Shown one piece after another: positions 33,809 to 43,168 of a DNA stretch of 64,000 nt. The notes under the pieces are model-generated. The model was not told the DNA's origin. It searched no databases and saw only the letters and a list, made by a program, of their open reading frames with translations. Positions within the stretch are counted from its first letter, which is position 1, and every line of letters starts with the position of its first letter. Source of the stretch: Enterococcus alishanensis (GTDB lineage Bacteria > Bacillota > Bacilli > Lactobacillales > Enterococcaceae). The stretch spans positions 1 to 64,000 of the forward strand of contig NZ_JAHUZB010000009.1 of NCBI RefSeq assembly GCF_019218635.1. The letters are read 5' to 3'. A program made the position numbers and the translations under genes.

Positions 33809-34081
33809 TATAAATTAATGTATTTGATATAAAACGTGCGTTATATTTAGAAGATATCCTTTATAAAAGTGCTTGATAACCGTAACAAGTTATAGATATA
33901 TAATTTCTCCCCTTTAATAGATTCTTTGAAAATAGCTGACGGTTTACAATCATTTAAGTGTGTGCACATTTATGCAATCGATTGGCTCAATCCCAGTGAA
34001 TCTCTTACTATTTTCCCATTTAACTTAATGTCGATTTTAAATGCTAGACTTAGAAGAATTCCAAAAAGAGAGGACGAGATT
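33809..34081. other. Gene-free spacer
   Basis: AT-rich; no supported gene. An open frame from 33926 has no ribosome binding site and merges into the relic downstream. Confidence 0.4.
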
Positions 34082-34249
34082 ATGATGGTGAAGATTGTAT
34101 TAAATAACGGATTGTAGATGAATTGATTAGGTTGTGGTGTGTTTCAACTAGAGGATTTGGCAGAATGTGGGCAAGCTGTTTTAGCTGCCTGTAAAACAGG
34201 ATATCGCTTAATTGATACAGCCAGTGCTTATCGAAATAAAGTGGAGTAA
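34082..34249 (+). pseudogene. Aldo/keto reductase N-terminal relic
   Basis: 'MMVKIVLNNGL' is followed by a stop, then 'LGCGVFQLEDLAECGQAVLA' and 'ACKTGYRLIDTASAYRNKVE' before a TAA. This is the first 55 codons of a reductase like the one at 10270, with two internal stops and the rest missing. A terminator follows at once. Confidence 0.75.
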
Positions 34250-34256
34250 ACCTGAT

Positions 34257-34297
34257 TCATCCTCCTTCAGAAATTTTTGAGGGAGGATTTTTTTATC
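34257..34297 (+). terminator. Terminator after the aldo/keto reductase relic
   Basis: ATCCTCC / GGGAGGAT stem with a T run; probably the original end of the deleted gene. Confidence 0.8.
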
Positions 34298-34453
34298 TTT
34301 CGTTTCGTAAAGAAAACATACATGATTATTTCTTGCTTTTTACTTTTTTAAGGAATTTGATTAATAGAGCTAAAAATTTACGGATATTTAGTTCTTGTAT
34401 TTACATTTTATAAGTAAAACACTAGAATATTTAAAAAAGAACGGAGAAATATT

Positions 34454-34894
34454 ATGGATGCAATTGATTTACTTATTATTGCCGAATTGAAGGAAAACAG
34501 CCGTCAATCTGCCTCACAAATTAGCAAAAAAATACACATGTCTGTCCCTTCTGTATCTGAAAGAATTAAAAAGTTAGAAGCTAGCGGTGTTATCGAAAAG
34601 TACACTATCAAAATCAATCGTAAGAAAAATGACGAGAATTTGATGGCCTTTATCTTAGTAAATTTGGATCGAAATAAAAAAACCGAAAACTTCAAAAAGC
34701 TGATTAGTGCCCATCCAGCCGTTTTAGAATGCCATCATATTGCTGGTTCCTCTGATTTTATTTTAAAAATTGTTTTGAAAGACACCGATGCTCTAGATGA
34801 TTTTTTAGGCAATTCACTAGGTTCGATAACGGGCGTCGTTAGTTCAAATACCATCATTGTACTGAAAACTCTAAAAGAGGAACTAAATACATGA
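34454..34894 (+). CDS. Lrp/AsnC-family regulator
   Basis: 146 residues; ribosome binding site CGGAG. Residues 1-60 form the helix-turn-helix ('IIAELKENSRQSASQISKKI', 'HMSVPSVSERIKKLEASGVI'). Residues 65-145 form the RAM effector domain ('FILVNLDRNKKTENFKKLIS', 'VLECHHIAGSSDFILKIVLK'). It overlaps the LysE gene by 4 bp, the usual layout for an amino-acid-sensing regulator with its exporter. Confidence 0.92.
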   Translation: MDAIDLLIIAELKENSRQSASQISKKIHMSVPSVSERIKKLEASGVIEKYTIKINRKKNDENLMAFILVNLDRNKKTENFKKLISAHPAVLECHHIAGSSDFILKIVLKDTDALDDFLGNSLGSITGVVSSNTIIVLKTLKEELNT

Positions 34895-35514
34895 CCCCTC
34901 GGATAAACCCTGCCCTTCTAACCGGTTTGCGTTTTGGCATGATCTTACAATTAGCGATTGGTCCGGTGGCTTTTATGATCTTAAATACCTCAGCCTCAAA
35001 AGGTTTCCTAGCGGGATTACAAATTATGATCGCTGCCGCATTAGTTGATAGCTTATTTATCTTACTATCTTTTTTAGGTATTTCAGCAGTGATTGAACGA
35101 CCTAAAATAAAAATCCTCTTCAAAATAAGTAGCAGTATCATTTTAAGTCTTTTTGGAATGAATCTTGTCTTAAGTTTTTTTCAAATTTCACTGATACCTA
35201 ACATTTCGCTTTTTTCTGAATTAACAGCGACTAGTCCTTTTGTTAACGGACTTCTTTTGACGGCTTCTAATCCGTTGACGATTATTTTTTGGGGTAGTAT
35301 CTTATCAAAACAAATCATTGAAAATAACTACACTAAACGGCAACTTTGTCTATTTGCTGCCGGTTGTGTTTTAGCAACTATTGTTTTTTTAACCTTTGTT
35401 GCAATTCTGGGAACACTGTTGAATAATTTTCTTCCTGAAAAAATATTGAAGCTGTTAAATATTTTTATCGGTGTTCTATTGATATTCTTGGGAATAAAGC
35501 TTCTACGTGATTAA
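34891..35514 (+). CDS. LysE-family amino acid exporter
   Basis: 207 residues with six hydrophobic segments. 'GLRFGMILQLAIGPVAFMIL' is the first-helix family motif (G-P-V-A), followed by 'GFLAGLQIMIAAALVDSLFI' and 'LLLTASNPLTIIFWGSILSK' (the NP-x-T-I-x-F-W repeat). Exports amino acids or related compounds; substrate not determinable. Translationally coupled to the Lrp regulator. Confidence 0.92.
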   Translation: MTPRINPALLTGLRFGMILQLAIGPVAFMILNTSASKGFLAGLQIMIAAALVDSLFILLSFLGISAVIERPKIKILFKISSSIILSLFGMNLVLSFFQISLIPNISLFSELTATSPFVNGLLLTASNPLTIIFWGSILSKQIIENNYTKRQLCLFAAGCVLATIVFLTFVAILGTLLNNFLPEKILKLLNIFIGVLLIFLGIKLLRD

Positions 35515-35555
35515 TTTCGTGATAAACTTTAGTAACTATTAAAAAGGAGACTACT

Positions 35556-36134
35556 ATGGAAAAAGAATACTTAATTGCTGCTTGCACCGGACAAGCGATC
35601 GATATAAAAAAAGGACAACAAATAACAATTATTGATGTTGAAGGAGGTCAAGTTGCTGATTTCTTTGCCGAAAACACTGCTGACCAAAATGAATTTTTAT
35701 CGACTGCAGTCACAATTGATTGTAATGAATCCATTCGTTTAAATATAAATGATACGATTTATTCAAACCTCTATACGCCAATGTTCACCGTTATTTATGA
35801 TGAAGTAGGTCAACACGATTTATTGTTTCCTTGCTGTCGCCCAGAAATGTATGACTTTTTTTATCAAAATGGCGCCAATCATCCTAATTGTTTCGACAAT
35901 ATCAACAAAAGCTTAGGTGAAAACCGACTGATTATTCAGCCACTTAATTTATTCATGTATACAACCATCGACGACAAAGGAAAAATAACTATCCACAAAC
36001 CACTTTCCAAAGCTGGCAGTAAAATTATTTTAGAAGCCAAAATGGATATGAAAATTGCCGTAGCTGCCTGTAGCGTTTCAGAAGCTGACACTAACGGTCG
36101 AAAAAACTCTCCGCTAAAAATAACTGTTAACTAA
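35556..36134 (+). CDS. DUF1989 (urea carboxylase-associated) family protein
   Basis: 192 residues; AAAAAGGAG lies 7 bases before ATG. 'IKKGQQITIIDVEGGQVADF' and 'PCCRPEMYDFFYQNGANHPN' with 'LNLFMYTTIDDKGKI' are DUF1989 hallmarks, the latter with candidate metal ligands (Cys/His). Relatives act in urea or amine catabolism. Position after Lrp-LysE suggests nitrogen metabolism. Confidence 0.85.
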   Translation: MEKEYLIAACTGQAIDIKKGQQITIIDVEGGQVADFFAENTADQNEFLSTAVTIDCNESIRLNINDTIYSNLYTPMFTVIYDEVGQHDLLFPCCRPEMYDFFYQNGANHPNCFDNINKSLGENRLIIQPLNLFMYTTIDDKGKITIHKPLSKAGSKIILEAKMDMKIAVAACSVSEADTNGRKNSPLKITVN

Positions 36135-36173
36135 TTTAAAACCACTTCAATATCACAAAAAGGAGCGCTAATT

Positions 36174-36296
36174 ATGATTCTGACAATTCTCGGTATCCTG
36201 ATTTTAGTTAGTCCGATTGCTTATCTTCCTCAGCTATATATAGATAAAGCAAACACTGGATTTAATTTCCCTCCTTTTTTACTGAAGTATTTCTAG
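36174..36296 (+). pseudogene. Truncated PQ-loop (SemiSWEET-like) gene
   Basis: AAAAAGGAG precedes an ATG opening only 40 codons: 'MILTILGILILVSPIAYLPQ' then 'LYIDKANTGFNF'. The Pro-Gln pair at the end of the first helix is the PQ-loop motif. A functional SemiSWEET has about 85-90 residues and three helices, so the gene appears cut after the first helix. Confidence 0.5.
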
Positions 36297-36478
36297 CAAA
36301 ACCAAAATGCATCTTCCACTCCACCTATCACCTCTAAAAATTTACCTTCAAAAAACCAGCCCAACTTACTTTTTTCACTTCTTTTTTACATTTGTTTATA
36401 AACTGTTTAACTTTTCTTACCATTTTATTTGTAATTAACCGTTAGACTAAGCATGTGTTAGAGAGGTAAGTGAAAAGT

Positions 36479-37072
36479 ATGAAAACAGATGCGTATCCTG
36501 CGCTTCCTAAAAAATTGATTACCCTTTTGAAATATTTGGGGATTATTGCCGCACTGGTGTTAATATATATCATCTTTCATAATGGTGTGGCACCATTCCA
36601 ACATCATTTGTATGCTTTTATTTTGAAGGCTGGAATTTTTGGTCCGATGTTCTTTATCTTATTTCAAATCATTCAAGTAGTGATTCCAATTTTACCTGGA
36701 GGTTTGAGTTTGAGCCTTGGGGTATTGGCTTTTGGCAGTACCTGGGGATTTATTTATAACTATTTAGGCATTGTGATGGGTTCTATTATTTCATTTTTAT
36801 TGATTCGCAAATTTGGTAAACCGCTGATTCAGCAGTTGGTTTCAGAAAAGAATTACCAAAAAATCATGCATTATTTAGATAATAAGCAGCGTTTCACCAG
36901 ATTTTTTGCTTTAGCTATTTTATTTCCAGTTGCACCAGATGACTTACTATGTATGGTGGCCGGTTTAAGCAAAATGAAATTAAAAACTTTTACCTTGATT
37001 ATTATCCTAGCTAAACCATTTTCGATTTTCGCTTATGGTTACGGACTAACATTTTTATTACAACATATCTAA
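36479..37072 (+). CDS. TVP38/TMEM64 (DedA-like VTT domain) membrane protein
   Basis: 197 residues from ATG 36479; a GTG at 36470 is the alternative, and GAGAGG is badly spaced for both. 'VVIPILPGGLSLSLGVLAFG' and 'GSIISFLLIRKFGKPLI' are the VTT-domain motifs, and 'FFALAILFPVAPDDLLCMVA' carries the second conserved segment. Such proteins are probable lipid scramblases or flippases in the cytoplasmic membrane. 14 bp upstream of the P-type ATPase gene, so co-transcribed. Confidence 0.88.
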   Translation: MKTDAYPALPKKLITLLKYLGIIAALVLIYIIFHNGVAPFQHHLYAFILKAGIFGPMFFILFQIIQVVIPILPGGLSLSLGVLAFGSTWGFIYNYLGIVMGSIISFLLIRKFGKPLIQQLVSEKNYQKIMHYLDNKQRFTRFFALAILFPVAPDDLLCMVAGLSKMKLKTFTLIIILAKPFSIFAYGYGLTFLLQHI

Positions 37073-37086
37073 TTGGAGGAACAACC

Positions 37087-39390
37087 ATGACTATCGATAA
37101 AGGTTTATCACAAGCAGCAGTAACACAACGGATTAAAAAAGGTCAAACCAATGATTACCGACCGAATATGACCAAGTCCACCAAAACAATTATTTTGCAA
37201 AATACCATGACTTTATTTAATTTTTTAAACTTTGCATTGGCGGCAGCATTGATTATTGTCGGCTCCTATTCAAATGTTTTTTTCATCAGCATTATTATTT
37301 TCAACATTGTGTTAGGAATTGTCCAAGAATTACGGGCAAAAAAAATGGTGGAAAATCTTAGTCTGATTTCTGAAAAGAAAATTAAAGTCCGACGCGCAGG
37401 TGAAACCCAAGACATTTCTCCTAGTGAATTGGTTTTAGATGATATTGTCCTACTAAAGAGCGGTGATCAAGTGCCTAGTGATTTAGTGGTTTTGGAAGGC
37501 TCAGCGGAAGTCAACGAATCATTATTAACCGGTGAATCTGATGCTATCGCAAAATCGATTGACAGCCACGTTTTATCCGGCAGCTATCTAACTAGCGGGC
37601 AAATCGTGGGTCAAATCGAACATGTGGGAGCTGATAATTATGCCACCAAAATTGTCAGCGAAGCCCAAGGTGATAAGGGTTACGAATCTGAATTGGTTCG
37701 CTCCATTGGCAAAATTTCGAAATTTACTAGTTGGGTAATTATTCCATTAGGTTTAATTTTATTTGCAGAAGCGCTATTTTTCCAATCTACTTCAACCACT
37801 ACGGCTGTTGTTTCTACAGTTGCGGCGCTGATTGGGATGTTACCAAAAGGTTTAGTCTTGCTGATTGGTTTGGCTTTGACGACTGGTGTTTTGAAGTTGG
37901 CTAAGAAAAATGTCTTGGTACAAAATAAATATGCGATTGAAATGTTAGCTCACATGGATATTTTAGCTTTAGACAAAACTGGCACCTTGACTGAAGGAAA
38001 AATGTCAGTGGAAGAATTGTATCTTTTGAACGACAATTATCGCAAAGAAACACCGGATTTTATTAGCAGTTATCTTGCCGCTTCAAACGATAGTAACCTG
38101 ACTGCCCAAGCTTTAAACAATTATTTCGACTCTAAAGCAGTCTATTCTGCGTCATCAGTCACAGCTTTTTCTTCAGAAAGAAAATACGGCGCAGTCACTT
38201 TAGAAGCTGTCGGAACGGTTTATCTCGGCTCGCCAGAAAACTTAATGCCGGATTATTCGCTACCATCGATTGCTCGTGAAGCGCAAAACGATGGCAAACG
38301 AATTTTATTGATTGCTTTAGCAGAAAATGATCAAGCTAATTTGACGGCCCTAGCTTTAATTATTTTAAGTGATCCGATTCGGCCGAACGTCAAAGAAACC
38401 TTGGGCTTTTTCAAAGAACAAGGAGTAGCATTAAAAATTATCTCTGGTGACAATCCCATCACCGTTTCTGCCATCGCTGCCAATGCTGGTTTAGATAATC
38501 CCGAAAATTATATTGATTTGTCTACTTGCACAGATGAAAAAACCGTCCGAGAAGTTGCCCATCAATATACAATTTTTGGTCGTGTGACACCTCAACAAAA
38601 AAAATTGTTAATCAACGAACTGAAAACTTCTGGTAGCACTGTTGGTATGACTGGTGATGGTGTCAATGATATTTTGGCTTTGCGGGAAGCCGATATTTCG
38701 ATTGCTATGGCTGAAGGCGATGGTGCCACCCGACAAATTGCAGATGTGGTACTATTGAATTCCGATTTCGCAACTTTACCCGAAATTATTTCAGAAGGAC
38801 GGCGGGTCATTAATAATATTACTCAAAGTTCTGGCGTTTTCTTTATTAAAACTATCTACTCCTTCTTACTTTCAATCTTTTGTATTTTGACAGCGACGGC
38901 TTTTCCTTTTATTCCGTTGCAAATTACCTTGATTGATTTGGCGATTGAAGGTTATCCAGCTTTCTTTGCCTCATTTGAAGCCAATGATAAAAAAATCACT
39001 GGAACTTTCTTAAATACTTCCATCAAACGGGCGTTACCAAGCGCACTTCTCGTTTTATTTGGGATTATGGTCAGCTGGTTGATTCATGCTATGGGCTTCA
39101 TTTCATTAGCGCAAAGTCATTCATTGATGTATTTCTTATTGATTGGCATTAGTTCTATCGGTGTGGTTAAATCCTTGCAACCATTTAATCCGTTGAGAGT
39201 CTTTTTAGCAGTGACTTCCATTGTGGGAACCTTTGTGGCCGTCTTATTGTTCCATAAATTATTGGTAGTTAGCTTGATGAACCTACCAACTTTAGCCATT
39301 TTCTTAATCGTGATGCTAATAAGTGGACTTGCTTGGGAACCAATCTATCGTAAAGTTTTACATTTAGGCGCTCGTTTAGTTCGGGCATAA
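37087..39390 (+). CDS. Cation-transporting P-type ATPase
   Basis: 767 residues; TTGGAGG lies upstream of ATG. Actuator motif 'LLTGESDA' near residue 147, phosphorylation motif 'DKTGTLTEG' with Asp near 297, hinge 'MTGDGVNDILALREADISIA'. About ten membrane helices. The helix-4 motif is 'MLPKGLVLL' rather than the PEGL of Ca2+ pumps. It matches the CtpE/YfgQ-like branch of bacterial pumps; the ion (Ca2+ or Mn2+ are candidates) is not decidable here. Confidence 0.92.
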   Translation: MTIDKGLSQAAVTQRIKKGQTNDYRPNMTKSTKTIILQNTMTLFNFLNFALAAALIIVGSYSNVFFISIIIFNIVLGIVQELRAKKMVENLSLISEKKIKVRRAGETQDISPSELVLDDIVLLKSGDQVPSDLVVLEGSAEVNESLLTGESDAIAKSIDSHVLSGSYLTSGQIVGQIEHVGADNYATKIVSEAQGDKGYESELVRSIGKISKFTSWVIIPLGLILFAEALFFQSTSTTTAVVSTVAALIGMLPKGLVLLIGLALTTGVLKLAKKNVLVQNKYAIEMLAHMDILALDKTGTLTEGKMSVEELYLLNDNYRKETPDFISSYLAASNDSNLTAQALNNYFDSKAVYSASSVTAFSSERKYGAVTLEAVGTVYLGSPENLMPDYSLPSIAREAQNDGKRILLIALAENDQANLTALALIILSDPIRPNVKETLGFFKEQGVALKIISGDNPITVSAIAANAGLDNPENYIDLSTCTDEKTVREVAHQYTIFGRVTPQQKKLLINELKTSGSTVGMTGDGVNDILALREADISIAMAEGDGATRQIADVVLLNSDFATLPEIISEGRRVINNITQSSGVFFIKTIYSFLLSIFCILTATAFPFIPLQITLIDLAIEGYPAFFASFEANDKKITGTFLNTSIKRALPSALLVLFGIMVSWLIHAMGFISLAQSHSLMYFLLIGISSIGVVKSLQPFNPLRVFLAVTSIVGTFVAVLLFHKLLVVSLMNLPTLAIFLIVMLISGLAWEPIYRKVLHLGARLVRA

Positions 39391-39434
39391 AAAAATCCCT
39401 TCAGTTATTGATACTTAACTGAAGGGATTTTTAA
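39390..39434. terminator. Convergent bidirectional terminator
   Basis: AAAAATCCCTTCAGT / ACTGAAGGGATTTTT stem, between the ATPase gene and the minus-strand PTS operon. Confidence 0.92.
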
Positions 39435-39447
39435 TTTAGTAATAAAC

Positions 39448-39915
39448 CTATTCTAATTCACCAATTTGTTCTTTAGCTTCATATTTCCCTAAATCTAGCT
39501 TTAACTTTTCCTTAGCTAAATTAGTGAAAATGACCATCACGTCCGTTGGTTTTTCTTGTGCTTGTAGATACGCCAAGTCTACATTGGCTAATAAAGTATT
39601 TTCATCCACTTGATCGTCAACTTCGACAGAAATATCAAAGCCTTCACCATTTAATTCTACCGTGTCAATACCGATATGAATCAATACTTCGACACCACCT
39701 TTAGTTACTAATGAAATCGCATGTTTAGTTGGGAAAATAGCAGTAACTTTCGCTTTTATTGGACTGTAAATATCTCCATTAGTAGGAAATATGCCAAAGC
39801 CATCTCCCATCACTTTACTGGCAAACATTTCATCATGGACGTCTGCTAAAGCAACGACTTCGCCAGCCACTGGATTGAATAGTGTCACAGCTTTATTTCT
39901 ACTAAATAGTCCCAT
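39448..39915 (-). CDS. PTS glucose-family EIIA component
   Basis: 155 residues; AAAGGAGC before ATG. 'LFNPVAGEVVALADVHDEMF' opens the fold. His65 ('TKHAISL') and His80 ('VLIHIGIDTVELNG') are the paired histidines; His80 accepts phosphate from HPr. It passes phosphate to Cys27 of the IIBC protein encoded upstream, which lacks its own IIA domain. Last gene of the operon. Confidence 0.93.
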   Translation of the reverse strand: MGLFSRNKAVTLFNPVAGEVVALADVHDEMFASKVMGDGFGIFPTNGDIYSPIKAKVTAIFPTKHAISLVTKGGVEVLIHIGIDTVELNGEGFDISVEVDDQVDENTLLANVDLAYLQAQEKPTDVMVIFTNLAKEKLKLDLGKYEAKEQIGELE

Positions 39916-39930
39916 TTAAAATTTGCTCCT

Positions 39931-40668
39931 TTATTTTGAAATAATTTTCATTTCTTTTGCTAATTTTTTATCAGTCTGGTCAGAAATCAAAGTCACCTCA
40001 GCTAAATCAAACGCCCGAACAGTTGCCGCTTTGTGGAATTTGGTGCTGTCACATAATAAAAACGAATTTCTAGCTTGATTGATTATCACTCGTTTTTTAG
40101 AAGCTTCCACATAATCGGGTGTGGTGACACCATACTTCACGTCGACGCCGTTGGCACCTAAAAATGCTTTGTCAAAGATATATTGTTTGATATTTTCTTC
40201 CGTTAATGGTCCCGAAATCGAAGAAATAATTGGGTTAAAAGTGCCTCCCAACAAAGTGATTTCACAAGAGAAATCTCCTACTAACGAAAGTGCGTCCGTG
40301 TTAGTGGTAATAATGTGGACTTTTTTGTTTAAAATTTCTTTGAGCAAAGCAAAGCAGGTGGAACCAGAATCCAAATAAAGCGTGTCACCATCATTGATTT
40401 GCTTGGCTGCTAATTTAGCAATGTATTGTTTTTCTTTGGTTTGTAGATTGGCTTTATCAGAGATCGGAATTTCCGTTGTGCTAGTAATTAATTTTACCCC
40501 GCCACCCGCCAATAGATGGACTTTATTATTTTTTTCCAACTCTTTTAAATCACGTCTTAAAGTCGAGGTAGAAACACCGGGAATATAATTTTGAAACTCT
40601 TCAATCCGAATCAGCTCTTCTTGACTGAGAATGTCTAATATTTTTTCTTTTCGTTCGTAAGGAATCAT
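39931..40668 (-). CDS. DeoR-family transcriptional regulator
   Basis: 245 residues. 'ILDILSQEELIRIEEFQNYI' and 'VSTSTLRRDLKELEKNNKVH' form the helix-turn-helix. The C-terminal DeoR sensor domain contains 'DGDTLYLDSGSTCFALLKEI', 'ITTNTDALSLV' and 'KAFLGANGVD', which binds sugar phosphates. It lies inside the operon between IIBC and IIA, so the system has a second regulator besides the divergent LacI. Confidence 0.93.
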   Translation of the reverse strand: MIPYERKEKILDILSQEELIRIEEFQNYIPGVSTSTLRRDLKELEKNNKVHLLAGGGVKLITSTTEIPISDKANLQTKEKQYIAKLAAKQINDGDTLYLDSGSTCFALLKEILNKKVHIITTNTDALSLVGDFSCEITLLGGTFNPIISSISGPLTEENIKQYIFDKAFLGANGVDVKYGVTTPDYVEASKKRVIINQARNSFLLCDSTKFHKAATVRAFDLAEVTLISDQTDKKLAKEMKIISK

Positions 40669-40751
40669 TTTTCAATCCTCATTTCATCTTCATGTGTTAA
40701 CAATAATAATAACACAAATCAGCCATGTCACGAGGATCGATTGCGGATTTC

Positions 40752-42125
40752 CTAAGCCAATTGGTCGTCTTTATTCGTAAAGATATAGCCTAAAATCGCA
40801 GAAACAACTAATGAGATCAACAAACCAATCATTGCTTGAATAAAGTTAGAACTATTTTCTGTCACAAAGGCTGGGAATGTCGTCACACTACCAAATACGA
40901 AAGCATTGGTTACCACTTTCATCAAACCAAGATACGCGCCACCGACTGCACCACCGATAATTTGTGCTAAAAATAGCTTCTTGTTTTTTACTAATAAACC
41001 AAACAATGTCGGTTCAATAATTGCTGAAAGCGCAACCGTAATTAATCCAGTCAAAGCAAACCCTTTTAACTTTTTATTACGTGCCTTGAAAATAACACCA
41101 ATCGTCGTACCAATAACCGCAAAGTTACAAGCAAAAGTGAAAGGTACAATATAGTCAAAACCGTAAGTTGAAACATTATTAATCATGATTGGATTAACTG
41201 CCCAATGAATTCCAAAACTTACCAAGACACTCCAGCCACCACCGACAACTACACCAGTTAAAACACTACTGCGTTCAATTAACCAATTGACGATATTGGC
41301 AATACCTTCACCACCATAAACACCGATCGGTCCAATCACAATCACAGTTAAAGGAATCATTACAACTAATGAAATCAAAGGAATAATAACCAATTTCAAC
41401 GTTTCTGGAATATGTTTATCTAAGAATTTATATAAGTAAGAAAAGGCCCAAATCGATAAAATAATCGGTACCACAGTAGAATTGTAATTCATTAAGACTA
41501 CCGGAATTCCCATGAAGCTTGTAGTCGCACCGTTACCTTGATTACCTAATAGCGCGATAAAATCCGGATGCAACAAAGCAGCCCCGATTAAAGCTGAAAG
41601 ATATGGACTCGCACCAAATCGTCGCCCAGAAGTGAAGGCTAATAACACTGGTAAGAAATAAAAGACACTCATTGCTGCTGCATTTAAGATTGCATAAGTT
41701 CCACTACTTTCACTTAACCAGCCTAATTGAACGGCTAAAATAGTCAGCCCTCTCAGGATACCTGAACCGGCTAAAGCTGGCAGTAATGGCGCAAAAATTG
41801 CTGAAATCGCTGAAAAAATATTGGTAATGATACTGCCGCTTTTTTCATTACTCGTAGCTACTTGTGCTTGACCATTATTATTGACTAACTCTTCGAATTC
41901 ATCATAAACCTTTGGTACTTCGGTTCCAATCAAGACTTGGTATTGACCAGCTTTGTTGACGACGTTTGCTACGCCGTCCATGTCTCTAATCTTGTCATCG
42001 TTTGCTTTTGATGGATCTTTTAACGTCAAACGCAAACGTGTGGCACAATGAGTCATGTTGGAAATATTCTCTGGTCCACCAACTTCGTCTAGAATGTTTT
42101 TAGCTAAAGCTTTATAATCTGTCAT
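40752..42125 (-). CDS. PTS beta-glucoside/glucose-family EIIBC permease
   Basis: 457 residues; start 'MTDYKALAKNILDEVGGPEN' follows GGAGGAG. The IIB domain (1-80) has phospho-acceptor Cys27 in 'NMTHCATRLRLTLKD'. The IIC domain (about 105-450) has about ten membrane helices, with 'LPALAGSGILRGLTILAVQL' and 'PTLFGLLVKNKKLFLAQIIG'. Imports and phosphorylates a sugar using the IIA at 39448. Gene order suggests the product is a hexose-6-phosphate that feeds the isomerase and epimerase genes upstream. Confidence 0.93.
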   Translation of the reverse strand: MTDYKALAKNILDEVGGPENISNMTHCATRLRLTLKDPSKANDDKIRDMDGVANVVNKAGQYQVLIGTEVPKVYDEFEELVNNNGQAQVATSNEKSGSIITNIFSAISAIFAPLLPALAGSGILRGLTILAVQLGWLSESSGTYAILNAAAMSVFYFLPVLLAFTSGRRFGASPYLSALIGAALLHPDFIALLGNQGNGATTSFMGIPVVLMNYNSTVVPIILSIWAFSYLYKFLDKHIPETLKLVIIPLISLVVMIPLTVIVIGPIGVYGGEGIANIVNWLIERSSVLTGVVVGGGWSVLVSFGIHWAVNPIMINNVSTYGFDYIVPFTFACNFAVIGTTIGVIFKARNKKLKGFALTGLITVALSAIIEPTLFGLLVKNKKLFLAQIIGGAVGGAYLGLMKVVTNAFVFGSVTTFPAFVTENSSNFIQAMIGLLISLVVSAILGYIFTNKDDQLA

Positions 42126-42146
42126 TTTGTACACTCCTCCAAAATT

Positions 42147-43073
42147 TTATCCTAAAAAGGCAAGAATTAAATCACTCGCTTTTACTGCACTATTTTCATT
42201 AATTACCGCTTGAATCTCTGCCATTCCCACTCTATCAATCAGTTCATCTAGCTTTTTAATCATTTTAATATTTCGTTGGCATTCTTCCACCGGATCTTCA
42301 ATCACTGGGAAAGTATCAAAATAAAAAGCATAGTCATAATCATGCAACTTCGCATAATAGAGAAACTCGATTGTTTTAACTAAATTACTGGTCCCAATCA
42401 TCAAACCATCATCATTTAAACCATAACCGTCATTCAAATGTACGCCATATAATTTCTGGCGACTCCCCAAAATACTGGCACCATAAGCTGGATTTTCATG
42501 CTTCATTAACATGTGACAAAAATCTAAAGTGATTCCCAAGTTATCACGCTTGACTTCATTCATCATCGCCAATGCTAATCCAAATGAATCAATAAAAGCA
42601 TAAGCTCGCGGCTGAAATGGTTTATATTCAATACTAAATTTCACATCTGGCGCATAATCAGCTATTTCAATAAAACAATCACGAATTTGGTTCCAAACTT
42701 TTTCATAGTTGATTTGGAAAGAATAATCAAAGCCGTCAAAACCTAACCAAATAGTTACGATGTCGCCACCTAGCTCGCGACAATAATCTGCAGCTTCTTT
42801 ACATAGTTTTAATGCCTCAGCTGAAATCGTTAAGTTAGCGTTTCCAATTTCACCATTGATAAACTCTTCTCTAAATCTTAAAGCGACACCATTTGGTTTC
42901 AAATCATTCTTTGCTAAAAGCTCTTTCATATCAGCTGGTGTGTGATTCACTACATGCTCCGGATAATTTAAATCAACATGACTTAGACCTAGATTTTTAA
43001 ACTCTCCAAATACTTTTTCTAGGTCATGGTCAAATTTCGGTAAAAACGAATTAATTCTAGTTGCCAATTTCAT
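42147..43073 (-). CDS. Sugar phosphate isomerase/epimerase (TIM barrel, AP_endonuc_2)
   Basis: 308 residues; start 'MKLATRINSFLPKFDHDLEK' follows AAGGAGG, replacing a longer frame with no site. 'LGGDIVTIWLGFDGFDYSFQ', 'VKFSIEYKPFQPRAYAFIDS', 'LGITLDFCHMLMKHENPAYG' and 'YGVHLNDGYGLNDDGLMIGT' supply the Glu/Asp/His metal ligands of the xylose-isomerase-like barrel. It probably isomerises or epimerises the incoming sugar or its phosphate. Confidence 0.9.
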   Translation of the reverse strand: MKLATRINSFLPKFDHDLEKVFGEFKNLGLSHVDLNYPEHVVNHTPADMKELLAKNDLKPNGVALRFREEFINGEIGNANLTISAEALKLCKEAADYCRELGGDIVTIWLGFDGFDYSFQINYEKVWNQIRDCFIEIADYAPDVKFSIEYKPFQPRAYAFIDSFGLALAMMNEVKRDNLGITLDFCHMLMKHENPAYGASILGSRQKLYGVHLNDGYGLNDDGLMIGTSNLVKTIEFLYYAKLHDYDYAFYFDTFPVIEDPVEECQRNIKMIKKLDELIDRVGMAEIQAVINENSAVKASDLILAFLG

Positions 43074-43168
43074 ATGATGATTCCTCCTTAAATCTTTTAC
43101 TGAAATCATCATAGCATATGTTTTCATATTATTCCATATTTTTTCAAATTATTTTAAAATTTTTCAAA

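Noticed and set aside
33926-34117. 63-codon ORF before the aldo/keto reductase relic
   Set aside because: No ribosome binding site, and its end is the start of the aldo/keto reductase pseudogene frame.
36479-39390. Assigning the P-type ATPase as a Ca2+ or Mn2+ pump
   Set aside because: Helix-4 and helix-6 residues do not settle the ion; only the family is stated.
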